Assembly: GCA_964420365.1 (NCBI GenBank)
Contig: CAYQTA010000114.1
Span: 216,581 to 280,580, forward strand
DNA: 64,000 nt
Direction: 5' to 3'
DNA from: JAMOQA01 sp964420365
GTDB lineage: Bacteria; Acidobacteriota; Polarisedimenticolia; J045
Below the pieces are notes generated by a model. It worked only from the letters and a program-made list of their open reading frames with translations. It had not been told where the DNA came from and made no database searches. A program made the translations under genes and the position numbers. Within the stretch, counting starts at the first letter, position 1; every line of letters begins with the position of its first letter. Below, one piece after another: positions 53,280-60,625 of this stretch.

Positions 53280-54583
53280 CCCGCGTCGAGGGGCACGGGA
53301 ACATCGTCGTCGACCTGGTCGACGGCGAGCTCACCCGCTGTGACCTCGAGATCGTCGAGGCTCCCCGCTTCTTCGAGGCGCTCCTGCGCGGCCGGCCCGC
53401 CGAGGAGGCGCCCCGGATCACGTGCCGCATCTGTGGCATCTGCTCGGTGGGCCATGCCACGGCCTCCATCCAGGCGGTGGAGGACGCCCTCGGGATCCGG
53501 CCGGGGCCGCGCACGAGGAAGCTCCGCCGCCTGAACATGTGCGGGGAGTGGTTCCAGTCCCACGTTCTCCACGTGGCCTTCCTCGTCGCGCCGGACGCCT
53601 TCGGGGCGCCTTCCGTGATCCCGCTCGCCCGGAGCCATCCCGAGGTCGTCCGCCTCGCCCTCCGCCTCAAGGGTCTCGCCAACGAGATCTGCTACACGGT
53701 ATCCGGCCGCCACGTGATGCCGATCTCCTACCTGCCGGGCGGAACGGGACGCTGGCCCACGGGCGGGGAGCTCGAGCGCCTGCACCGGCTCCTCGTCGAG
53801 GCCCGGGCGGACGTGGACGCCCTGGTCGACCTGTTCGCCGGCATCGAGTGGCCGGAGCTTCGCCGGGAGTGCGAGTGCCTGGCGGCCCTCGACGAGGATG
53901 GCGCCTACCCGATGATGGGCGGCCCGATCCACTCGAGCCTCGGCCGGACCTGGCCGACCCACCGCTACCGGGAGGCCGTCGAGGAATACCTGGTCGACCA
54001 CTCGGCGGCCAAGCACGCGCGGGGCCGGGAGGGATCGATCCGGGTCGGCGCCCTCGCCCGCTACCGCCTCGCCCACGAGCTTCTCGGCTGGCGCGCCCAG
54101 CGGGCGGCGGACGCCCTCGGCCTCGATCCCGAGACGACGAACCCGTTCCACTACAACCCGGCCCAGGTGGTCGAGACCGTGCAGGCCCACGAGGAAGCGA
54201 TCTCCCTCGTCGAGGAGCTCCTCGAGGACCCGTCCCCGGAGGAACGCGCCCCGGTAACCCGCGCCCGCGGCGGCGAGGGGTTCGGCGTGGCGGAGGTGCC
54301 GCGGGGCACCCTCTACCACCACTACGTGATCGGCCCCGACGGCAGGATCGACCAGGCGAACTGCATCATCCCGACCGGCCAGAACCTGGCCGCCATCGAG
54401 GACGACATGCGGGCCTTCGTCCCGGCCCTTCTCGACCGCTCCGAGGACGAGATCGCCCATCACCTCGAGATGCTGGTGAGGGCCTACGACCCCTGCATCT
54501 CCTGCTCGGTCCACCTCCTGGACGTCCGCTTCGTCCGGGGTGGACGGCAGGACGCGAGCGGCGACGAGGCGGGAGGCGGATGA
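53243..54583 (+). CDS. hydA: [NiFe] hydrogenase large (alpha) subunit
   Basis: A 446-residue protein with both nickel-binding motifs. L1 is RITCRICGICSVGHA (Cys64, Cys67) and L2 is DPCISCSVH (Cys418, Cys421, His424). VTRVEGHGN near residue 12 is typical. After His424 a 22-residue tail remains, which is the piece a maturation endopeptidase removes. The protease gene overlaps the stop codon. This is the catalytic subunit for reversible H2 oxidation. Group 3b is inferred from the B-G-D-A gene order. Confidence 0.95.
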   Translation: MGKSASINVHHVTRVEGHGNIVVDLVDGELTRCDLEIVEAPRFFEALLRGRPAEEAPRITCRICGICSVGHATASIQAVEDALGIRPGPRTRKLRRLNMCGEWFQSHVLHVAFLVAPDAFGAPSVIPLARSHPEVVRLALRLKGLANEICYTVSGRHVMPISYLPGGTGRWPTGGELERLHRLLVEARADVDALVDLFAGIEWPELRRECECLAALDEDGAYPMMGGPIHSSLGRTWPTHRYREAVEEYLVDHSAAKHARGREGSIRVGALARYRLAHELLGWRAQRAADALGLDPETTNPFHYNPAQVVETVQAHEEAISLVEELLEDPSPEERAPVTRARGGEGFGVAEVPRGTLYHHYVIGPDGRIDQANCIIPTGQNLAAIEDDMRAFVPALLDRSEDEIAHHLEMLVRAYDPCISCSVHLLDVRFVRGGRQDASGDEAGGG

Positions 54584-55077
54584 GCGCCCGGCGCCAGCGG
54601 GTCCTCGTCGCGGGGATCGGGAATCCCCTCGCCGGGGACGACGGCATCGGCGAGGTGGTCGCCCGGACCCTGGCCGCGGATCTCCTGCCTCCGGGCGTCG
54701 AGGTCCGGTACCCGGGCACCGACCCCCTCGTCGTCCTCGGCTGGCTCGGCGAGGGGGCCCGGGTGCTGGTGATCGACGCCTGCCGTCACGGTGGGATGCC
54801 GGGGGAGGCCGTCCTCTTCCGGCTCGACGACCCGGACTGGACGGAGCGGGAGGCGCCCCTCTCCCTCCACGGCATCGACCTCGAGACCGCCGCCCGCCTG
54901 GGAAGGGAGCTCGGGGTTCCCCTTCGGAACGCCCTGGTCCTCGGGATCGAGCCGGCGAGCGTCGAGCCCGGTCGCGGGCTTTCCCGGGAGCTGCTGGCCG
55001 CGGTGCCGAGACTGGTCGAGATGGCCCGGCAGGCGACCTGGGCCCTTCTCCGAGAGGAAGACGAGGTGAAGCGATGA
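54580..55077 (+). CDS. Hydrogenase maturation endopeptidase
   Basis: A 165-residue HycI/HoxW-type peptidase with VLVAGIGNPLAGDDGIG at the N-terminus (conserved Asp of GDDG) and VLVIDACRHGG around the second metal ligand. It would trim the 22-residue tail of the large subunit after nickel insertion. ATG overlaps the large-subunit stop (ATGA). hypA-F are not in this window. Confidence 0.92.
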   Translation: MSARRQRVLVAGIGNPLAGDDGIGEVVARTLAADLLPPGVEVRYPGTDPLVVLGWLGEGARVLVIDACRHGGMPGEAVLFRLDDPDWTEREAPLSLHGIDLETAARLGRELGVPLRNALVLGIEPASVEPGRGLSRELLAAVPRLVEMARQATWALLREEDEVKR

Positions 55078-55544
55078 TCGAGGACCTGCAGCGCGCGGAG
55101 TTCTTCCAGGGGTTCGACGAGACGGCGCTCGCCGACATCGCGAGGTTCGCCGAGCGGCGCACGTGCGAGCGGGGAGAGACGATCTTCGAGCGGGACGCGG
55201 AGGCCCGGTTCGTCTACCTCGTGGTCAAGGGGCGGGTGCGCCAGGGCTTCGAGGTGGGGCCGGGAAGGGAGGTCTGGTTCCAGACCATCGAGCCGGGAGG
55301 CCTGTTCGGGCTGCCCGCCCTCATCCCGCCGCGGGCCCACAACATCAAGTCGGTCGCCTCGGAGCGAACGGAGCTGATCGCGATCGACGCGGACCGGCTC
55401 CTCGAGTACCTGGAGGAGCATCCCCGGTTCGGGTTCCTGTTCATGGAGCGGATCGCGAAGCTCTACCAGCGGCGCCTGAACAACTGTCGCCTGCAGGTGG
55501 TCCACCTGCTGCCGGTCAGCGAGTCCGGCCCGCTCCTGGACTGA
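55074..55544 (+). CDS. Lone cyclic-nucleotide-binding-domain protein in the hydrogenase operon
   Basis: A 156-residue protein consisting of one cNMP-binding beta-roll: LADIARFAERRTCERGETIFERDAEA, VYLVVKGRVRQGF, and IEPGGLFGLPALIPPRAHN in place of the phosphate-binding cassette. The Crp/Fnr DNA-binding helix-turn-helix is absent, since the protein ends soon after the C helix. Such genes accompany group 3b hydrogenases in other bacteria. It may gate the enzyme or a partner allosterically. ATG overlaps the protease stop (ATGA). Confidence 0.88.
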   Translation: MIEDLQRAEFFQGFDETALADIARFAERRTCERGETIFERDAEARFVYLVVKGRVRQGFEVGPGREVWFQTIEPGGLFGLPALIPPRAHNIKSVASERTELIAIDADRLLEYLEEHPRFGFLFMERIAKLYQRRLNNCRLQVVHLLPVSESGPLLD

Positions 55545-55563
55545 CGGGAAACCGCCCCGCGGC

Positions 55564-56274
55564 CTACCGCCCCAGGGCCAGGCGGGCCGCCGCAGCCACC
55601 GGCGATTCGGGGTAGAGGTCGAGGACCTGTTGCCAGGCCTCCCTCGCCCCCTCCGTGTCACCGCTGGCCTCCCGCACCTTCGCCAGGCCCTCCCAGGCGA
55701 GATCGCCCGGGTAACCGGACTCGGCGTCGGTGAGTTTCTCCCAGAGGGCCGCCGAGTCCTCGTACTGCTTCGCCGCCGCGAGGGCCTTGGCCAGGGACGC
55801 CTTCACCGGTCCGCCCATCGTCGGGTCATCACCCAGGCGGTCGACAGCCCGGCGCAACTCCGCCACCGCGTCCTCGGTCTTCCCCTGCTCGAGGAGCGCC
55901 TGCCCGTGGAGCCAGAGGGCCAGGTCACCGAGCGGCGCGGGGGCGGCCTCCGCCTTCTCCAGCCGCGCCAGGGCCTCGGTCAACCGCTCCTCCGGCGAAG
56001 CGAAGGTCGGGCGGTACGGATCGTCGGGCCGCGGCGCCTCGTCCCGGGCCAGCGGGGCCTCGAGGGCCGCCTGGGCCCGGGCGAAGAGGTCCGCCGCTTC
56101 CTCGGCCCGGTGACGGCTCCAGGCGTGAAGCCCGAAGCCCCCGACGATCGCGACGATCACCGCGATCGCGCCCAGGACGTACGGCCGCGGGTTCTCCTCC
56201 ATGTGCTGGAAGAGGCGCATCGTCCAGTCGACGAACTCGTCCTGCTTGATCTTCTTCCGGTCCAGGCGATCCAT
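55564..56274 (-). CDS. YfgM-like membrane-anchored tetratricopeptide protein
   Basis: A 236-residue protein. Its cytoplasmic N-terminus (MDRLDRKKIKQDEFVDW) is followed by one membrane helix (about 33-51, VLGAIAVIVAIVGGFGLHAW) and a TPR-like periplasmic part (GQALLEQGKTEDAVAELRRAV, AREAWQQVLDLYPESPVA). This is the YfgM plan (interactor of SecYEG/PpiD). Single gene between a convergent hydrogenase operon and tRNA-Arg. Confidence 0.8.
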   Translation of the reverse strand: MDRLDRKKIKQDEFVDWTMRLFQHMEENPRPYVLGAIAVIVAIVGGFGLHAWSRHRAEEAADLFARAQAALEAPLARDEAPRPDDPYRPTFASPEERLTEALARLEKAEAAPAPLGDLALWLHGQALLEQGKTEDAVAELRRAVDRLGDDPTMGGPVKASLAKALAAAKQYEDSAALWEKLTDAESGYPGDLAWEGLAKVREASGDTEGAREAWQQVLDLYPESPVAAAARLALGR

Positions 56275-56309
56275 CGGCAGTCCCTCCCGGCCCGTGGCCG
56301 GCGTCGTGC

Positions 56310-56386
56310 TGGTAGGCCTGGCAGGACTCGAACCTGCGACCTTCGGTTTAGGAAACCGCTGCTCTATCCGACTGAGCTACAGGCCC
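56310..56386 (-). tRNA. tRNA-Arg (anticodon CCU)
   Basis: 77 nt including an encoded CCA. Acceptor 5' GGGCCTG pairs with CAGGCCT (G1-U72 wobble), D arm GCTC/GAGC, anticodon loop TTCCTAA (CCU), and T arm GCAGG-TTCGAAT-CCTGC. The top anticodon-stem pair (27-43) is a G-A mismatch. The rest is normal. It reads AGG codons, rare at this G+C. Confidence 0.95.
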
Positions 56387-56491
56387 ACCTGTCCGCCCGC
56401 AACGGGCGGCGGTGCCAGAGTCTAGCGCGAATCCGGGCCCGGCGCGCACCCGCCCCGCGCCGCCCGGGACGGCCCCGGGTGGTTCCGGCGC

Positions 56492-57013
56492 TCAGTAGAC
56501 GACCACGGAGAGGACCGGCGCCCCGGCGAGCCTCTCGCGTCCCCCGAGGGCCGCCAGTTCGACGAGGAAGAGCCACCCGGCGACCTCGCCGCCGGCCCGC
56601 CGGACCAGGTTGGCCGCCGCGGCCGCCGTCCCCCCGGTGGCGAGCAGGTCGTCGACGACGAGCACCCGTTGCCCGGGCCGGACGGCGTCCCTGTGCATCT
56701 CGATCGTGTTCTCTCCGTACTCCAGGCTGTACGACTCCCGCAGGGTCTCCCGGGGCAGCTTCCCCGGCTTGCGAATCGGAACGAACCCGGTCCCGAGCCG
56801 CTCGGCGAGAGGCATCCCGAACAGGAACCCCCGGGACTCGATCCCGGCGATCACGTCCGGGCGGGTCTCCCGGGCCCGGTCCTCCAGTTCCCGGAGGGCC
56901 GCCCCCAGGGCCTCCGGGCTCCCGAGGAGCGGGGTGATGTCCCGGAAGAGGATCCCCGGCTGCGGAAAGTCGGGCACGTCGGCGATGTACTGCTTGAGGT
57001 CCACGGCACCCAC
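56492..57013 (-). CDS. apt: Adenine phosphoribosyltransferase
   Basis: A 173-residue Apt with DFPQPGILFRDITPLL, VIAGIESRGFLFG and the PRPP loop VLVVDDLLATGGTAAAA. It salvages adenine with PRPP from Prs. GTG 57013 was chosen because AGGAG lies about 9 nt upstream. GTG 57004 is a less likely start. It follows acyP by 35 bp. Confidence 0.95.
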   Translation of the reverse strand: MGAVDLKQYIADVPDFPQPGILFRDITPLLGSPEALGAALRELEDRARETRPDVIAGIESRGFLFGMPLAERLGTGFVPIRKPGKLPRETLRESYSLEYGENTIEMHRDAVRPGQRVLVVDDLLATGGTAAAAANLVRRAGGEVAGWLFLVELAALGGRERLAGAPVLSVVVY

Positions 57014-57048
57014 GTCGGTCGTCTCCTCTGCGCGGTGGCGACCCGCCC

Positions 57049-57321
57049 CTAGCGGCGGATCTCGAACGTCTCCATCCCCTCGGCTGCGACCGGCGTGCTC
57101 TCCACCCGCTCGACCCGGGCGAACCGCGGGCCCCGCGAGAGGTCGAACTCGAACTCCGCCAGCCTGTCCGCCGGCCCCTCCGCGTACGCCTCCACCGTCC
57201 CGTCCGGGCGGTTGGCGACCCAGCCGGCAAGGCCGAGCGCCCGGGCACACGTGGCCGCGAAGACCCGGTAGCCGACCCCCTGGACCCTTCCGTGGACCCG
57301 GTAGCGGCGCGCCTCCTTCAC
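57049..57321 (-). CDS. acyP: Acylphosphatase
   Basis: A 90-residue acylphosphatase with the anion-binding loop GRVQGVGYR and the catalytic Asn in GWVANRPDGTVEAYAEG. It hydrolyses acyl phosphates. GTG 57321 has GGAGGGAAGCACC just upstream and gives the usual family length. An in-frame ATG at 57357 would add 12 non-conserved residues. Confidence 0.93.
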   Translation of the reverse strand: MKEARRYRVHGRVQGVGYRVFAATCARALGLAGWVANRPDGTVEAYAEGPADRLAEFEFDLSRGPRFARVERVESTPVAAEGMETFEIRR

Positions 57322-57430
57322 GGTGCTTCCCTCCGTGCTTCCTGCCGGCGTGGCCATTATCGCCGCTCCCCCCGCCCGGGGGTAGCACCCCGGGGTAGAA
57401 TGCCCGCCGTCCACGAAAGGAGGTCTGCCG

Positions 57431-58024
57431 ATGTCCGTGCTCGCCCGTCGCATCCCCGTGCTGCTCGCCCTGCTCGCCCTGCTCACCCTGCCGGCCGCCC
57501 CTCCCGCCCGGGCCGCAACCCTCGCGGGGGTGACGATGCCGGACACCGTCGAGGTGGCCGGGCAGACCCTCCACCTGAACGGGATGGGACTCCGGGAAGC
57601 GACGTTCCTGAAGATCGACGTCTACGTGGCGGGCCTCTACCTCGCGCGGCCGACCCGGGACGCGGCGGCGATCCTCGCCGACGAGGGGCCGAAACGCCTG
57701 GTCATGCACTTCGTCCGGGGCGTCGGCGCGAAGAAGCTGGTCCATGCCTGGCACGAGGGATTCGAGAAGGTCGCGGCAAGGGACGAGGCAGAGATCCGGG
57801 CCGGCGAGAAGCAGCTCTGCTCGTACATGGAAGACGTCTCCGAGGGAGACGAGATCGTCCTGACCGAGATCCCCGGCAAGGGGGTCGAGGTCTCGGTCAA
57901 GGGCAGGGTGAAGGGCATCATCCCCGGCCGCGCCTTCGCCCGCGCGCTCTGGTCGATCTGGCTCGGACCGAACCCGCCGAACGAAGACCTGAAGGAGGGC
58001 CTCCTCGGGCTCGGGGACGACTGA
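57431..58024 (+). CDS. Secreted chalcone-isomerase-like protein
   Basis: A 197-residue protein with a signal peptide (about 1-28, LLALLALLTLPAAPPARA). A chalcone-isomerase-like domain as found in bacteria follows: LHLNGMGLREATFLKIDVYVAGLYL, HAWHEGFEK and VKGIIPGRAFARALWSIWLG. The plant flavonoid reaction should not be assumed. Bacterial members have no firm function. AAAGGAGGT precedes the ATG. A TAGAAT -10-like element lies at 57396-57401. Confidence 0.85.
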   Translation: MSVLARRIPVLLALLALLTLPAAPPARAATLAGVTMPDTVEVAGQTLHLNGMGLREATFLKIDVYVAGLYLARPTRDAAAILADEGPKRLVMHFVRGVGAKKLVHAWHEGFEKVAARDEAEIRAGEKQLCSYMEDVSEGDEIVLTEIPGKGVEVSVKGRVKGIIPGRAFARALWSIWLGPNPPNEDLKEGLLGLGDD

Positions 58025-58056
58025 GCGCCCCACCCCCGCGGCCGCCCGGCCGCGCG

Positions 58057-58085
58057 TTGACAGCGGGGCGATCGTCGGCTACCTT
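58057..58085 (+). promoter_or_regulatory. Putative sigma-70 promoter of tRNA-Pro
   Basis: Perfect -35 TTGACA (58057-58062), a 17-bp spacer and -10 TACCTT (58080-58085). Transcription would start near 58092, about 44 nt before the mature tRNA. Confidence 0.6.
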
Positions 58086-58134
58086 TCCGCGGATCCCGTG
58101 CGGCATCGAGCGCGCGGGACCGGTTCGAGACGGG

Positions 58135-58212
<78 letters not shown>

Positions 58213-58238
58213 GCCGACATCTTGTCGTCCAGGAGATT

Positions 58239-58270
58239 GCGGCCTCCTCCGGGAGGCCGCTCCTTCGTTT
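58239..58270 (+). terminator. Terminator after tRNA-Pro
   Basis: A 9-bp stem GCGGCCTCC with its complement, a TCCG tetraloop, then TCCTTCGTTT. It lies 26 nt after the tRNA and before the end of the convergent VTT gene. Confidence 0.7.
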
Positions 58271-58316
58271 CGCACCCCCGGCGGCCCGTTGCGGGGCGTT
58301 CCCGTCCGCGTCGCCT

Positions 58317-58937
58317 TCAGGGACCGCCGCTCGCCGAGAGCCAGCCGACCGCCAGGAAACCGCCGACCAGCAGGGCGACGAAGAGCAGCGTCAGCCACCC
58401 GAGCCAGCGGTCGATGAACGGCCGGATCCGCGGTCCGAAGACCCGGAGGAGACCGGCGACCAGGAAGAAACGGGCGCTGCGCGAGAGGGCCGACGCCAGG
58501 ACGAAGACCGGGAAGTTGATCCGGGCGACCCCCGCGGCGATCGTGAAGACCTTGTAGGGGATCGGCGTGAAGCCGGCGGCGAAGACCACCCAGAAGTTCC
58601 AGCGCTCGTAGAGGCCGGCGACCCGGGCGTAGACGTCGGGGTCGAAACCCGGGATCCAGGCGTAGAAGAAGTCGTCGAGGGCCTCCCACGCCCCCCACCC
58701 GATCCCGTAGCCGAGGACCCCGCCGAGGACCGAGGCGACCGACGCGGCCAGCGCCGCCCGAACCCAGGTCCGCGGCCGGGCCAGGACGGCGGCGATGATC
58801 AGCACGTCCGGCGGCACCGGGAAGAAGCTCGCCTCGGCGAAGGCGACCAGCGCGATGGCGAGGATGCCTCCGGGCGAGGCCGCCCACTCGAGGAGTGCCT
58901 CGTAGAGCCCGCGCCACCAGCCGAGGAGCTTCTTCAC
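58317..58937 (-). CDS. VTT-domain membrane protein (YqaA type)
   Basis: A 206-residue protein with five or six hydrophobic segments and VTT/DedA-like features: EASFFPVPPDVLIIAAVLARP, the Gly-rich LGGVLGYGIG, and FAAGFTPIPYKVFTIAAGVA. The YqaA subfamily is DedA-related. Members may move phospholipids or other lipids, but the exact role is unknown. GTG 58937 overlaps the pcm stop (GTGA) behind a GGGAGG run. Confidence 0.85.
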   Translation of the reverse strand: MKKLLGWWRGLYEALLEWAASPGGILAIALVAFAEASFFPVPPDVLIIAAVLARPRTWVRAALAASVASVLGGVLGYGIGWGAWEALDDFFYAWIPGFDPDVYARVAGLYERWNFWVVFAAGFTPIPYKVFTIAAGVARINFPVFVLASALSRSARFFLVAGLLRVFGPRIRPFIDRWLGWLTLLFVALLVGGFLAVGWLSASGGP

Positions 58938-59608
58938 GCCTCCCTCCCCCACCCCCCGGGCCCGCGCTGCCACCCGTACCTTCCGACCAGCGGCACGAAG
59001 CTGGCCGGGCCCGCGTCCTCCTCCCGCGTCCCGCCCCCCGGGAGGCGGGTGACGACGCGAAGGCGCTGCCCACCCTCCGCGAGTTCCACCGGGAGGACGA
59101 GACGCCCCCCGGGAGCAAGCTGATCGACCAGGGTCCGGGGGATCCGGGGACCCGCGGCCGTCGAGACGATCCCCGCCCAGGGCGCCTCCGCGGCCCAGCC
59201 GAAGGTCCCGTCGAAGTGCTTGACCGTCACCCCGAGGTACCCGAGCTCCCGCAGCCGGCGGGCCGCCTCCCGGGCGAGCCGGGCGTGGCGCTCGAGGCTG
59301 AAGACCCGGAGCCCCATCTCCGCGAGGACCGCCGCCTGGTACCCGGACCCGGTGCCGATCTCGAGGACCCGGCTCCCCGGCGGCGCCTCGAGCAGTTCGG
59401 CGAGCCGGGCGACGGTCCAGGGCATCGACATCGTCTGGCCCAGGCCGAGGGGGATCCGCTGGGCCCGGTACGCCCGTCCCCGGAACGATTCCGGCACGAA
59501 CCGTTCCCGCGGAACGCGTGCCATCGCCAGGAGCACGCGCTCGTCCCGGATCCCCGCCGCCCGGAGATCGGCCACCATCCGGTCGCGGGCGGTGCGGGGA
59601 GTGGTCAC
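58934..59608 (-). CDS. pcm: Protein-L-isoaspartate O-methyltransferase
   Basis: A 224-residue Pcm with MARVPRERFVPESF, LGQTMSMPWTVARLAELLE, the SAM loop VLEIGTGSGYQAAVLAEMG and the C-terminal LVLPVELAEGG. It repairs isoaspartate in aged proteins. GTG 59608 overlaps the surE stop (GTGA). The surE-pcm pair is classic. Confidence 0.95.
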   Translation of the reverse strand: MTTPRTARDRMVADLRAAGIRDERVLLAMARVPRERFVPESFRGRAYRAQRIPLGLGQTMSMPWTVARLAELLEAPPGSRVLEIGTGSGYQAAVLAEMGLRVFSLERHARLAREAARRLRELGYLGVTVKHFDGTFGWAAEAPWAGIVSTAAGPRIPRTLVDQLAPGGRLVLPVELAEGGQRLRVVTRLPGGGTREEDAGPASFVPLVGRYGWQRGPGGWGREA

Positions 59609-60381
59609 CGGTCCTCCCCCACCGGCGTGGGACACGTCGCCAGCGCCCCGAGGCGCGCGAACGCCTCCCGGCAGGTCGCGTCGAGCTGGAGGGGAGTCAC
59701 GGAGACGATCCCCTCCGCGACGGCGGCGTGGTCCGCGTCCCCGTCCGGCTCCCATCGGCTCCCGGCGAGACCGATCCACCAGTACTCCTTCCCCTTGGGG
59801 TCGGTGCGCCGGAGCAGCGCCGGGCGCGACGCCCGGCGTCCCTGGCGGGTCACGCGGCAGCGCTCGGCACCGGGGGGGACGTTCACGTTGAGGAACGTCC
59901 GGACGGGAAGGCGTCCCTCGAGGAGCACGCGGGCGAACCGCACCGCCCAGGCGGCCGCCTCCCGGTACGCCCGCTCGTCCGCCTCGAACGCGGTCGACAC
60001 CGCGAGGGACGGAATGCCCAGCATGTGGCCCTCCCGCGCGCCGGCGACCGTGCCCGAGTAGACCACGTCGTCCCCCAGGTTGAAGCCGGGATTGATCCCC
60101 GAGACGACCAGGTCGGGCGGCTCGTCGAGGAGCCCGAGGACGACCAGGTCGACGCAGTCGGCCGGAGAACCGTCCACGGCGAACCGGTCCGGCGCCACCT
60201 CCTCGAGGCGGAGCGGCCGGCGGATCGTCAGCGCGTGCGCGATCCCGGACTGCTCCCGGTCCGGTGCCGCGACGATCACCCGCCCGGCGATCGTCCCCAT
60301 CGCCTCGGCCAGGACCGCGAGGCCCGGGGCACGGATCCCGTCGTCGTTGGTGACCAGGATGGTGGCGGCGATCGGCTCCAT
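59605..60381 (-). CDS. surE: 5'/3'-nucleotidase SurE
   Basis: A 258-residue SurE with ILVTNDDGIRAPGLAVLAEAM (metal-binding DD), VAAPDREQSGIAHALTI, VVSGINPGFNLGDDVVYSGTVAGAREG and LNVNVPP. It removes phosphate from nucleoside monophosphates. First gene of surE-pcm-VTT. Confidence 0.96.
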   Translation of the reverse strand: MEPIAATILVTNDDGIRAPGLAVLAEAMGTIAGRVIVAAPDREQSGIAHALTIRRPLRLEEVAPDRFAVDGSPADCVDLVVLGLLDEPPDLVVSGINPGFNLGDDVVYSGTVAGAREGHMLGIPSLAVSTAFEADERAYREAAAWAVRFARVLLEGRLPVRTFLNVNVPPGAERCRVTRQGRRASRPALLRRTDPKGKEYWWIGLAGSRWEPDGDADHAAVAEGIVSVTPLQLDATCREAFARLGALATCPTPVGEDR

Positions 60382-60515
60382 GGCGGCTCCCGTGGGTGGC
60401 GGCGATCTTACCCGAACGGCGCCGCCGTTGGGGACCCGGGGGGCGCCCGCGCTCCGCGGGCGTCCGGCGCGGTCCGCTCGCGCCCGCGCTCCGCGCGGTC
60501 CCTGCCCGAAACACG

Positions 60516-60543
60516 TTGAACCCGCTCCCGGTCACCGTATCTT
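60516..60543 (+). promoter_or_regulatory. Putative sigma-70 promoter of the Kelch-repeat gene
   Basis: -35 TTGAAC (60516-60521), a 16-bp spacer and -10 TATCTT (60538-60543). The start would be about 75 nt before ATG 60626. The rest of the 244-bp gap from surE shows only GC-rich sequence. Confidence 0.45.
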
Positions 60544-60625
60544 CGGGCGGGGAGGTCACGGCATCGGGCAAGCCGGGGCGACGCCACGCGCCGCCGGGGA
60601 CGCCTCGCGGGAGGATCGCGTCACG

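Noticed and set aside
57431..58024. Flavonoid-pathway chalcone isomerase
   Set aside because: The protein has a bacterial signal peptide and belongs to the bacterial CHI-like group, and no flavonoid genes are present.
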